From positions 62,001 through 126,000 of the forward strand of contig JACSRW010000032.1 in assembly GCA_014879565.1 (NCBI GenBank): a stretch of DNA of 64,000 nt, written 5' to 3'. Below are positions 1 through 8,385 of this stretch, one piece after another (position 1 is the first letter of the stretch; each line of letters starts with the position of its first letter). This stretch comes from Chitinophagaceae bacterium. GTDB lineage: Bacteria; Bacteroidota; Bacteroidia; Chitinophagales; Chitinophagaceae. The position numbers and the translations under genes are program-made. The notes beneath the pieces were generated by a model. It ran no database searches. It was given only the letters and a program-made list of their open reading frames with translations, and was not told the DNA's origin.

Positions 1-1
1 G

Positions 2-622
2 GGTGTGGAAGCCAAACTCAGCCAGACATTCACCGTCAATGCGGCTGCTGCGCTCGGCCGTTATTATTATGACAGCAAACAAAGTGCTGTTGTTACCGTA
101 GACAACAGTGCCTCCGTTCTGGGCAGGCAGCTGATCTATGCCGAAAACTTCAGGGTTCCTTCCACTCCGATGGAGGCTTACAGCCTGGGAATCAATTACC
201 GTTCCCCCAAATTCTGGTTTGTGAGTCTTACCGGTAATTACTTCGACCAGTCTTACCTCAGTATGAATCCGCTGCGCCGTACCTGGGATGCACTCCAGTT
301 TGTGACGCCGAAAAGCGCTGAGTGGAATGCCATCTTTGACCAGACAAAATTTGACGCGCAGTATACCGTTGACTTCTTCGGAGGGTATTCCTGGAAACTT
401 CCCAAAGATTTTGAAGTGAATAAAAAATCAACCTTCCTCGTGTTCAATGTGGGTATTAACAACCTGCTCAATAATAAAGACATTGTAACGGGAGGATTTG
501 AGCAGCTTCGCTATGATGCGCAGACGGCTGCCGCTGATCCGGTGGCCGTGGGCAAGTTTCCGCCGAAACTGTTTTATGCCTATGGGATAAACTTTTTTGC
601 CAGTGCCACACTGCGCTTCTGA
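2..622 (+). CDS. TonB-dependent outer-membrane receptor, C-terminal end (partial)
   Basis: Only the last 206 or so residues are in the window; the frame is open to the left edge, so the true start lies upstream. The visible part alternates aromatic and polar residues like beta-barrel strands (RYYYDS, FVSLTGNYF, LFYAYGINFF) and ends in SATLRF, the terminal-Phe strand typical of outer-membrane barrels. The stretch near residues 140-155 (FNVGINNLLNNKDI) resembles the penultimate strands of TonB-dependent receptors in Bacteroidota. Such receptors import large substrates across the outer membrane using TonB energy. The gene is followed 33 bp later by two DUF5689 lipoproteins on the same strand, so it probably heads a surface uptake operon. 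The substrate cannot be read from this fragment. Confidence 0.72.
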   Translation, partial: GVEAKLSQTFTVNAAAALGRYYYDSKQSAVVTVDNSASVLGRQLIYAENFRVPSTPMEAYSLGINYRSPKFWFVSLTGNYFDQSYLSMNPLRRTWDALQFVTPKSAEWNAIFDQTKFDAQYTVDFFGGYSWKLPKDFEVNKKSTFLVFNVGINNLLNNKDIVTGGFEQLRYDAQTAAADPVAVGKFPPKLFYAYGINFFASATLRF

Positions 623-655
623 CACCTGCTGATAAACGCGTAAAAAAACGAACGT

Positions 656-1366
656 ATGAAACTGATCCGATTAACATATCTCTTCGCAGCCCTGGCTTTC
701 AGTACGCTGCTTCTTTCCTGTGACAAGGAACCGGTTGGCCCCGAAGGACCCGATCCGCTCGGCCCCGGCGATTATATGAGTTTTACTGAATTCCGTGCCC
801 TGTATCCGGGAAGCGGTGATTATACCATTCCTACCGGTACCAAACGTATCCGGGGGGTGGTAATCTCCAACAATATGAATGAAGCATCCGGGGTATACCG
901 GCTGCAGGATGAGAGCGGGGCCGGTATCTATCTGTACACCCTGCTGGGCTCACCGGTATACCAGCTGGGAGACGTGCTGGATATTATTCCTTCCGGCGGC
1001 GGAAAATTTACCCTGTACAATGGCGACCTGGAACTGATGAGTGTGCCCATTGCCAACATTTCCAAAGTCAGCGGCGCCATAGCTATAACTCCACGGGTGG
1101 CCACCATTGCGGATATAATTGCCAACCGCAATAACTGGTCATCCACTTTGGTGAAAATCAATAATGTTACCTCCATTACCCAGGCTTCATCCAATTCCAC
1201 GGGAGTAACTTATACCATTACGGATGCCACCGGCAGCCTTTCCATGTTTGTGCGGAATGCGTCCGGTATCACCGTCAATACAGCCGGGACTTCCGTTACC
1301 GGGTATATTTCCATTTACCTGACCAGTACGCAAATCGGTATCCGCAGCGCGGCCGATATCCAGTAA
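656..1366 (+). CDS. DUF5689-domain lipoprotein
   Basis: A 236-residue protein with a lipoprotein signal peptide (hydrophobic residues 8-20, lipobox LLSC, Cys22), so it is probably lipid-anchored at the outer membrane. After a short acidic, Pro/Gly-rich linker the body matches the DUF5689 pattern: a TEFRALYPG opening, an IRGVVISNN strand, then QDESGAGIYLY, GDVLDI and an OB-fold-like run of short beta strands ending in the mature C-terminus. DUF5689 is a Bacteroidota family, usually next to TonB-dependent receptors and secreted nucleases; its biochemical role is not established. The gene sits between a receptor and a second DUF5689 gene (11 bp gap downstream), which suggests one operon. I infer a surface accessory or binding protein for the receptor. 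Confidence 0.7.
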   Translation: MKLIRLTYLFAALAFSTLLLSCDKEPVGPEGPDPLGPGDYMSFTEFRALYPGSGDYTIPTGTKRIRGVVISNNMNEASGVYRLQDESGAGIYLYTLLGSPVYQLGDVLDIIPSGGGKFTLYNGDLELMSVPIANISKVSGAIAITPRVATIADIIANRNNWSSTLVKINNVTSITQASSNSTGVTYTITDATGSLSMFVRNASGITVNTAGTSVTGYISIYLTSTQIGIRSAADIQ

Positions 1367-1377
1367 TCCATTCAAGA

Positions 1378-2913
1378 ATGATCAAACGAATTAATATGCA
1401 ACGAGTACACACAACTAAATGGATCATCCCGGCACTGCTGTTTATGTTTACCGCAGTCCTGGCCGTTTCCTGCAAGCGAACATTTTCCGATCCCCCGCCC
1501 GCCGGGGCGCCGGATATTGTCTCCAATATCAGTATTAAGGATATCAAAGCCCGCTATACCTCCGGGGCGCCGGTGCTGATTGCCGATGATGCGGTGATTG
1601 AAGGCGTGGTTTCCTGCGATGACCGCAGCGGGAATTATTATCAGCAGATTGCCCTGCAGGATTCAACCGGGGGCGTTTTACTCCGTCTTGCCGGGAATAA
1701 CCTGTTCAACAATTATCCTGTAGGCCGCAAGATTTTTGTCAAACTCAAAGGGCTTTATCTTGGTCAATACAACGGTACACTGCAGTTCGGGGGTGGGGTA
1801 GATTCCGCCTATCTCAGCCAGGGCGGGGTAACCCTGCTGGCTTCCAATCTGCATGATCAGCACATTGTAAAAGGTCCCTTGAACCAGCCCCTTGAACCTA
1901 AAGTGGTGACCGTTTCCCAGCTCACGACCACCCTGCAGGATAAATATGTCAGCACCCTGATCAAACTGGTGGGTTATGAATTCTCCTCCGCCGACCGCTC
2001 TAAAAACTATGCGGATGACGGGTTCTCGGGCAACCGGATTATCCAGGATTGTTCCAACCTCTCTGCCAATAAAATCACCCTGCGCACCAGCAATTACAGC
2101 AATTTTGCCACCCTGCCCGTACCGCAGGGTAACGGGGAGATCATTGCGGTTTATTCCTATTTTGGTTCAACCAAACAACTGACAATCCGCGACACCACGG
2201 ATGTACGGTTTACCAACCCGCGCTGCCCGACTGCATCCGGCGACGGTCAGATAAACCTCGGCAGCAGTTCTCCTTTCCTGATAAACTTTGACAATATCGG
2301 TACAGCCGGTCTGCCTGCCGGTGTGTATGTGAAACAGGAAGCCAGCGCCGGCTTTATCGGTAATGAAGCCACTGTGTATAACAATAATTTCAATACGCCA
2401 ACTGCCTGGAACCAGACGAGCCTGGGCTTTAAGAATTTTGCTTCGGCAACCGGTCTTACCGCTACTTCCAGCAGTTCAGCGCAAAGTGCTTCCACGAACC
2501 GGGCCCTGGGGGCCAGGCAAACCGGAACGGCTTCCGTGGGAGGAGATCCCGGGTTTGCTTTTGTTTTCCAGTTAGCCAATACGGCCGGCAAATCAAATCT
2601 GCAACTGGAATTTTTATTACAGTCGCTGGACGCATCCGGTTCCACAGTGGGACGTACTACCTCCTGGAAAGTTGATTACGGGCTGGGAGATAATCCTGTG
2701 TTGTTCTCCCCGGTGACTACAACACCGGCTACACTCAGCACTACATTCGGTCCGGGTAGTTTTGCCAGTACACCGGTTACAGTAAATTTCGGTTCCCTCC
2801 TGAATAATATTAATCAGAAAGTATGGATTCGTGTGGTGGCCCTGACCAGTACAACTGGTGGTGGTAACCGGCCTTCCACCGCGATTGATGATGTGAAATT
2901 CAGCTGGAACTAA
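1378..2913 (+). CDS. larger DUF5689 lipoprotein with a C-terminal beta-sandwich domain
   Basis: A 511-residue lipoprotein. The N-terminus reads MIKRINMQRVHTTKW, then a hydrophobic run and lipobox AVSC (Cys about 32). Initiation could also be at the internal ATG at 1396, which gives a more usual signal peptide. Residues about 45-280 are a DUF5689 region like that of the upstream gene (SIKDIKARYTSG, IEGVVSCDDRSGNYYQQIALQD, ILYLGQYNG-like strands). Residues about 295-511 form a separate all-beta domain (FLINFDNIGTAGLPAGVYV, then STAIDDVKFSWN at the end) that resembles the choice-of-anchor/jelly-roll domains of secreted Bacteroidota proteins. It probably acts at the cell surface with the preceding receptor and lipoprotein. 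The ligand is unknown; a carbohydrate-binding or nucleic-acid-binding role is inference. Confidence 0.66.
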   Translation: MIKRINMQRVHTTKWIIPALLFMFTAVLAVSCKRTFSDPPPAGAPDIVSNISIKDIKARYTSGAPVLIADDAVIEGVVSCDDRSGNYYQQIALQDSTGGVLLRLAGNNLFNNYPVGRKIFVKLKGLYLGQYNGTLQFGGGVDSAYLSQGGVTLLASNLHDQHIVKGPLNQPLEPKVVTVSQLTTTLQDKYVSTLIKLVGYEFSSADRSKNYADDGFSGNRIIQDCSNLSANKITLRTSNYSNFATLPVPQGNGEIIAVYSYFGSTKQLTIRDTTDVRFTNPRCPTASGDGQINLGSSSPFLINFDNIGTAGLPAGVYVKQEASAGFIGNEATVYNNNFNTPTAWNQTSLGFKNFASATGLTATSSSSAQSASTNRALGARQTGTASVGGDPGFAFVFQLANTAGKSNLQLEFLLQSLDASGSTVGRTTSWKVDYGLGDNPVLFSPVTTTPATLSTTFGPGSFASTPVTVNFGSLLNNINQKVWIRVVALTSTTGGGNRPSTAIDDVKFSWN

Positions 2914-2964
2914 AAAAAATGCGGTAGCCTCATGATGGCTATAAACCAAATAAAAATATCTGAC

Positions 2965-5900
2965 ATGAAACGTTTTTATTTTTTTCTTGTCCTTTTGTTT
3001 GCCGTTACAAATGCAAACAGTCAGTTGCTCACTGAAAACTTTAGTTATACTGCAGGACAGACTTTGACGGCAAACGGATGGACAGCCCATTCAGGAGCAG
3101 GTACTAATTCAATCACAGTTACTGCACCTGGACTGACATATACTGACCATCCTGGTTCGGGTGTAGGTAATGCTGTGACTATGACCACAACAGGAGAAGA
3201 TGTAAACAAAGCTTTTACTTCAACTAATTCTGGCTCTGTTTATGTTTCGTTTCTCGTGAATCTCAGTGCAGCACAGACCGGTGATTATTTTGCAGGACTC
3301 TTTCAATCAAGCAGTATTTTCCCCGTACGGATTTATGCCAAAACGGACGGTGCCGGTGGTTATTTCTTTGGTGCCAGTAAGGGAAACTCTGCGGCTGTAT
3401 ATGAAACAACACCCAGAGTATTTGGAACAACATACCTTTTTGTAGCTAAATACACTTTTAATTCTGGTTCAACTACCGATGACCAGATTGATGTTTGGAT
3501 CAATCCGGCACTAGGTGGTACCGAAACAACACCTACAATAGCAGCTATTACTGGTGCCAGTACAGATGCTACATCCATCTCCGCCTTTTATTTAAGGCAG
3601 GGGTCAACTGCCAGTGCAGCGACTCCACAGGTGGATGCCATTCTTGTGGGTACAAACTGGGCTCAGGTTACTCCCGGAGCGGCTGTGCCAGGAATCACTA
3701 CAACAACGCTTTCAGCTTTTGGGAATGTTTGTATTAATACGACCGCCGGACCACAGTCGTTTACAATAAATGGAACGAATCTTAGTACTGCAAATGTTAC
3801 TGTTGGTGCGCTGTCCGGGTTTAGTTATTCTACAACATCCGGGGGGACATATTCCAGTTCGCTTGATCTTGTTCAATCAGGCGGAACTTTCAGTCAGGAA
3901 GTTTTTGTCAAGTTTGATCCGGTTGCAGTGCAGTCATACAATGGAAATATCGTAATTAATGGTGGTGGGATAAGCGCACCTATAAATGTTGTAGCTTCAG
4001 GTGCGGGTATCAATACAGCACCGACTGTCACCAGCGGCGCTGCTTCTGCCATTACCACTACCGGTGCAACGGTTGCCGGTAATGTCAGTTCAATTGGTTG
4101 TTCTGCGCTTACTGCCTACGGAATAGAATACAGCACCACAGCTGGTTTTGCCAACGGAACCGGTACGGCAGTGGCTGCCTCCAATATTTCCGGTGGCGAT
4201 TTCAGCGCTGATCTTTCCGGCCTTACGCCGTCAACCACCTATTATTATCATGCCTATGCCACTAATGGCGCAGGTACCGTTTACGGGGCAGAACAGAGTT
4301 TCACTACGGCTACCCCTGTTCCGGTACTCAGCGCCGGTACACTTACCGCTTTTGGAAATATCTGTATTAATACTAGCGCCGGTCCAAATTCATTTACGAT
4401 TACCGGTTCCAACCTGACCACTGCGGATGTGACGGTGGCCGCATTGGCCGGATTCAGTTATTCCACCACGTCCGGAGGTACTTATACCAGCACCCTTACA
4501 TTAACCCAGCCGGGGGGCAGTTTCTCCCAGGAAGTTTTTGTGAAATTTGATCCCATAGCTGTTCAGTCTTACAGCGGTGATATCGCTGTAGGCGGGGGTG
4601 GTGCCAGTGCCATCAATGTTGCCGCCAGCGGTGCGGGTGTAAATACGGCTCCCTCGGTTACCAGCGGGGCGGCCAGTTCCATAACAATGACATCCGCCAC
4701 AGTAGCCGGAACGGTTACAGATAACGGTTGTACTGCTCTTACAGCCTACGGGATAGAATACAGCACGACCCAGGGTTTTGCCAATGGTACCGGAATCGCG
4801 GTAGCTGCTTCCAATATTTCCGGCGGCAATTTCAGTTCGGATCTTACCGGTCTGGCTTCCGGGGTCACTTATTATTATCATGCGTATGCCACCAATACCG
4901 GCGGCACTTCTTATGGTGCAGAACAGTCTTTCACAACCAGCACCACCAGTCCGCTGATTACAGTTACACCGCTTACTGCTTTCGGCGACGTTTGCATAAA
5001 CACAACTGCCGGTCCCAACAGTTTCACCATTACCGGAACCAATCTGACTGCCGCTGATATTACAGTGGCGGCCCTTTCCGGTTTTACCTACAGCAGCACG
5101 GCCGGCGGAACATATTCTTCAACGCTGACTTTTACCCAACCAGGCGGCAGCTTCTCGCAGGAGGTATTTGTACAGTTTACACCGACGGCCGTTCAATCTT
5201 ATAACGGTAATATCAGCGTAACAGGTGGTGGCGCCGCTGCAGTAAACACCACTGCTTCCGGTGCGGGTATCAATACAGCCCCGACAGTAACCAGCGGCAG
5301 CGCCAGTGCCATCAGTTCCACCGGGGCTACGGTTGCGGGTACTGTTTCCGCCACCGGCTGTACAGCAGTTACGGCCTACGGTATTGAGTACAGCACTACA
5401 GCCGGTTTTGCCAATGGTACCGGCACACCGGTCGCTTCCGGTAATATATCAGGGGGAGACTTTTCTTCGGCCCTTACCGGACTGACTCCGGCCACCACGT
5501 ACTACTATCATGCCTATGCCACTAATGGCGGCGGAACGGTATATGGCGCTGAACAATCTTTTGTCACCCTGACACCGGGTATCAGCACCACCGCCCTGGC
5601 TTCCTTTGGCAATATTTGTATCAACACCAATGCCGGTCCGAACAGTTTTACTATAACGGGTACCAACCTCACCAATGCGAATGTAACAGTCGGCCCGCTC
5701 AGTGGTTATAGTTTCTCCGGCACTGCCGGTGGACCATATTCCGCCACCCTTACACTTACGCAGCCTGGTGGTGCGTATTCCCAGGAAGTATTTGTCCAAT
5801 TCAGCCCGGTGGCTGTTCAGTCCTATGACGGAAATATTCCTGTCAGCGGAGGCGGGGTGGCTTCGGCCATTCAGGTGGCGGCTTCCGGTTCCGGCGTAAA

Positions 5901-7101
5901 CAGTCCCGCATCCGTTACAACCGGAGGCGCATCCGGAATCAATTACAACAGTGCCACACTGGCCGGCAGTATTACCGCCAATGGATGTTCTGCCATTACT
6001 GCCTATGGAGTTGAATACAGCACCACGGCCGGTTTTGCCAATGGTACCGGTACACAGGTTGCGGCTTCCAACCTGAGTGGCGGCAGCTTTACCGCAGCCC
6101 TCAGCGGCCTTAATCCGACTACCGTGTATTATTACAAAGCCTGGGCTACCAATGCCGGCGGTACCAGTTATGGCGCGCAGCAGACATTCACAACAGCAGC
6201 TGTGCCCATTGCGCTGAGTGCCACTTCCCTGACGGCCTTTGGTCCGGTTTGTGTGAATACAACCACAGCTGCTAACAGCTTTACCATTAACGGAGCTTTC
6301 CTGACTACGGCCAATATCAATGTGGGTCCGCTTAACGGGTATAGTTTCTCCACAACTGCAGGGGGCACCTACAGCGCCAGCCTCAGTCTGACTCAGCCGG
6401 GGGGCACCTATAGTCAGCAGATCTTTGTTAAATTCACCCCCACAGCCGTGCAGGCATATAATGGCAATATCCCGGTTGCCGGCGGCGGTTTTGCTACTAC
6501 GGTTAACGTGGCGGCCAGCGGAAGCGGTGTCAATACTCCAGCCACTGTAAATACCGGAGCCAGCAGCAATATCACTACCTACTCCGCTACGGTTGCCGGA
6601 CAAGTGGTAACCGAGGGATGTTCTGCCGTAACAACCTATGGTATTGAACTCAGCACCATCAATGGTTTTGCCAATGGTACCGGTACGCCGTATCCGGCCA
6701 CGGGTATCACCGGCGGAAACTATACTGTATCACTCAGTGGGCTGGTGCAGGGAGCCACTTATTATTACAAAGCGTATGCGGTCAGTGGTGGCGTAACAGC
6801 CTGGGGGCCGCAGCAGTCCTTTACCGTACAATCTATCGGTAACGGGTTCCGGCTCTTCCCGAACCCGGTTGAAAAAGGAGGCAGTATGCGTATAACCGTA
6901 AATAATGTAAAACCCGGTTATTATGGACTGAAGCTGCTTAACAGTAAAGGAGAGAGCGTATACCAGTGGAATATGAATATCCAGTCCACCTTTATCAACC
7001 AGACCTTCCCTGTTCCGGCTACGCTGCCGGTGGGTATTTACAGAGCTTACCTCTTCAACGGGGATAAAGAGATGGGTGTAATCACGGTACTGGTTCTCTA
7101 A
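2965..7101 (+). CDS. large T9SS cargo protein with five tandem Ig-like/FnIII-like units
   Basis: About 1378 residues. I start at the ATG at 2965 because it opens a clean signal peptide (MKRFYFFLVLLFAVTNANS); the frame is open further upstream but that part is hydrophilic. The mature N-terminus (residues 20-235) looks like a laminin-G/jelly-roll domain (LTENFSYTAGQTL, GWTAHSG, YFLRQG-type strands). Five tandem units of roughly 209 residues follow, starting near 3691, 4324, 4954, 5578 and 6211. Each has an Ig-like half (LTAFGnVCINTTAGPnSF ... QEVFVKF) and a fibronectin-III-like half (TVTSGAAS, TAYGIEYSTTAGFANGTG, TTYYYHAYATN, GAEQSFTT). The last 85 residues (RLFPNPVEKGG ... GIYRAY) are a type A T9SS sorting domain. 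It is expected to be exported and attached to the cell surface; no catalytic domain is visible, so adhesion or display is the likely role. Confidence 0.8.
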   Translation: MKRFYFFLVLLFAVTNANSQLLTENFSYTAGQTLTANGWTAHSGAGTNSITVTAPGLTYTDHPGSGVGNAVTMTTTGEDVNKAFTSTNSGSVYVSFLVNLSAAQTGDYFAGLFQSSSIFPVRIYAKTDGAGGYFFGASKGNSAAVYETTPRVFGTTYLFVAKYTFNSGSTTDDQIDVWINPALGGTETTPTIAAITGASTDATSISAFYLRQGSTASAATPQVDAILVGTNWAQVTPGAAVPGITTTTLSAFGNVCINTTAGPQSFTINGTNLSTANVTVGALSGFSYSTTSGGTYSSSLDLVQSGGTFSQEVFVKFDPVAVQSYNGNIVINGGGISAPINVVASGAGINTAPTVTSGAASAITTTGATVAGNVSSIGCSALTAYGIEYSTTAGFANGTGTAVAASNISGGDFSADLSGLTPSTTYYYHAYATNGAGTVYGAEQSFTTATPVPVLSAGTLTAFGNICINTSAGPNSFTITGSNLTTADVTVAALAGFSYSTTSGGTYTSTLTLTQPGGSFSQEVFVKFDPIAVQSYSGDIAVGGGGASAINVAASGAGVNTAPSVTSGAASSITMTSATVAGTVTDNGCTALTAYGIEYSTTQGFANGTGIAVAASNISGGNFSSDLTGLASGVTYYYHAYATNTGGTSYGAEQSFTTSTTSPLITVTPLTAFGDVCINTTAGPNSFTITGTNLTAADITVAALSGFTYSSTAGGTYSSTLTFTQPGGSFSQEVFVQFTPTAVQSYNGNISVTGGGAAAVNTTASGAGINTAPTVTSGSASAISSTGATVAGTVSATGCTAVTAYGIEYSTTAGFANGTGTPVASGNISGGDFSSALTGLTPATTYYYHAYATNGGGTVYGAEQSFVTLTPGISTTALASFGNICINTNAGPNSFTITGTNLTNANVTVGPLSGYSFSGTAGGPYSATLTLTQPGGAYSQEVFVQFSPVAVQSYDGNIPVSGGGVASAIQVAASGSGVNSPASVTTGGASGINYNSATLAGSITANGCSAITAYGVEYSTTAGFANGTGTQVAASNLSGGSFTAALSGLNPTTVYYYKAWATNAGGTSYGAQQTFTTAAVPIALSATSLTAFGPVCVNTTTAANSFTINGAFLTTANINVGPLNGYSFSTTAGGTYSASLSLTQPGGTYSQQIFVKFTPTAVQAYNGNIPVAGGGFATTVNVAASGSGVNTPATVNTGASSNITTYSATVAGQVVTEGCSAVTTYGIELSTINGFANGTGTPYPATGITGGNYTVSLSGLVQGATYYYKAYAVSGGVTAWGPQQSFTVQSIGNGFRLFPNPVEKGGSMRITVNNVKPGYYGLKLLNSKGESVYQWNMNIQSTFINQTFPVPATLPVGIYRAYLFNGDKEMGVITVLVL

Positions 7102-7123
7102 ACCGGAAAAGAATTCAGCCATT

Positions 7124-7153
7124 AAAAAACCCGGCCTTGGCCGGGTTTTTTTT
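7124..7153. terminator. bidirectional intrinsic terminator between convergent genes
   Basis: A near-perfect palindrome with the core CCCGGCC-TT-GGCCGGG is flanked by an A-run on the left and a T-run on the right, so it can end transcription on both strands. It lies between the T9SS cargo gene (ending 7101) and the exported nuclease gene (ending 7156 on the other strand). Confidence 0.85.
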
Positions 7154-7155
7154 AT

Positions 7156-8385
7156 TTACAGGTGTGTCAGTTTGATAACAGTACGTTTTTCCCGGTCCTG
7201 CAATTCCAGGAAATAAATACCCCGGGATAACGGTGGTACCGGGAGTGAATAAGCGCTGCCCGCTGTGAGGTAATTAATTTGCCCGGTTTTAAGAGGTTGC
7301 CCCTGTATATTCAGCAGCCGGTAACGAAGTCCGCTTAAATTCCGGCCTGCTTTCAGCAGTAAGTTATCTGTAAAGGGATTGGGTCCGGCGATGATGCCAA
7401 AAGCGGCCGGTGTTACCCCCGGCAATCCGGTGATAAGTCCCTCCAGACTGTATTGTGAAAAAACCGGGTAATGATCGGAAGTATTATGGGCTGTAACATA
7501 ATCGGACACCGCATTGGTGACATCCGTTCTGACTTTGGCAGAGTTCAGCACATAAAAAGGGGTGAGTTCATTGGAGATTACATGGTTGTCAATCACGTTA
7601 GGGAAATTGATCATGCTGCTCTGGCCGGCAACCCCCAGCGGAAGGGTGATGGATTTATAATGATCGGCATCTGTGCTGTCCGCCACAATGGGTTGATAGG
7701 AAGATTGTGTTCCGGAGCCCGAAGAAATAGTGGTATGCAGGGCGTCGTTATAATCCCCGATAAGGATGTTCAGGGTGTTGCTGAACTGGGCATCCAGGGT
7801 GTCTTTCAGTTCCTGGGCGCCTGCCTTCCTTCTGTCAAAATCAGTGGAGGTGCTGCCTGCTTTACCGTGAATCACAATAAAGTTGATGTCCTTGCTTACG
7901 CTGTTGATAGTAGCTGTTGCGGTGAACATATAGGGAAACCGTCCCGATGCCCAGTTGGTATAGGCGCTGGAACTGGTCCGCATCAGTCCGCGGGTTCTGA
8001 TATTGGAGAAAATGGATTTGCGGTAAATAAAACCAAGTTTTTGCCCGGACAGCCAGCCATTGCCGGTGCCGGTGGTATTATTGCTGCAGAAGGGGGAAAT
8101 AAAATAACCGTATTCTGTATTGCCGAGCGAGTCCACGAGGCGGCGGAAGCGGGTGGTATCCACAACTTCCACGAGGCCGTAAAGATCCGCGTTAAGGTAC
8201 CGCATGACTTTTTTTACATTGGCTTCCTGCAAATCATCGTTTGCCGGGCCTGAGGAGGGGTATCCAAACCATTCAATATTCCAGCTCACCACATCCAGTG
8301 TGGAAGGACTGCTTTGGGCCTTCGTTTTTTCCGTGGCCAGCAAAAAACCGGTAAGACAGAAAAGGGATAATATTCTTTTTTTCAT
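7156..8385 (-). CDS. exported endonuclease/exonuclease/phosphatase-family enzyme with T9SS sorting domain
   Basis: A 409-residue protein. The start at 8385 gives signal peptide MKKRILSLFCLTGFLL followed by a KAQS cleavage region, and its ATG overlaps the recJ stop codon (ATGA). Residues about 28-330 have the DNase-I-like fold pattern: VVSWNIEWFG (first metal site), ADLYGLVEVVD with the catalytic Glu, IVIHGKAGS, the IGDYND motif and SDHYPVF with the catalytic His near the end. These enzymes hydrolyse phosphodiester bonds in DNA/RNA or phosphomonoesters, usually with Mg2+. The C-terminal 80 residues (GIIAGPNPFTDNL ... RGIYFLELQD) are a type A T9SS signal, so it is released or surface-bound. It converges on the DUF5689/T9SS locus to its left. 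Whether the substrate is DNA, RNA or a lipid cannot be told from sequence. Confidence 0.83.
   Translation of the reverse strand: MKKRILSLFCLTGFLLATEKTKAQSSPSTLDVVSWNIEWFGYPSSGPANDDLQEANVKKVMRYLNADLYGLVEVVDTTRFRRLVDSLGNTEYGYFISPFCSNNTTGTGNGWLSGQKLGFIYRKSIFSNIRTRGLMRTSSSAYTNWASGRFPYMFTATATINSVSKDINFIVIHGKAGSTSTDFDRRKAGAQELKDTLDAQFSNTLNILIGDYNDALHTTISSGSGTQSSYQPIVADSTDADHYKSITLPLGVAGQSSMINFPNVIDNHVISNELTPFYVLNSAKVRTDVTNAVSDYVTAHNTSDHYPVFSQYSLEGLITGLPGVTPAAFGIIAGPNPFTDNLLLKAGRNLSGLRYRLLNIQGQPLKTGQINYLTAGSAYSLPVPPLSRGIYFLELQDREKRTVIKLTHL

Noticed and set aside
5449-6603. Long open frame on the minus strand inside the tandem-repeat surface protein
   Set aside because: It mirrors the repeats of the plus-strand gene, has Gly/Ser-rich low-complexity translation and no start signals; it arises from biased codon use of the real gene.
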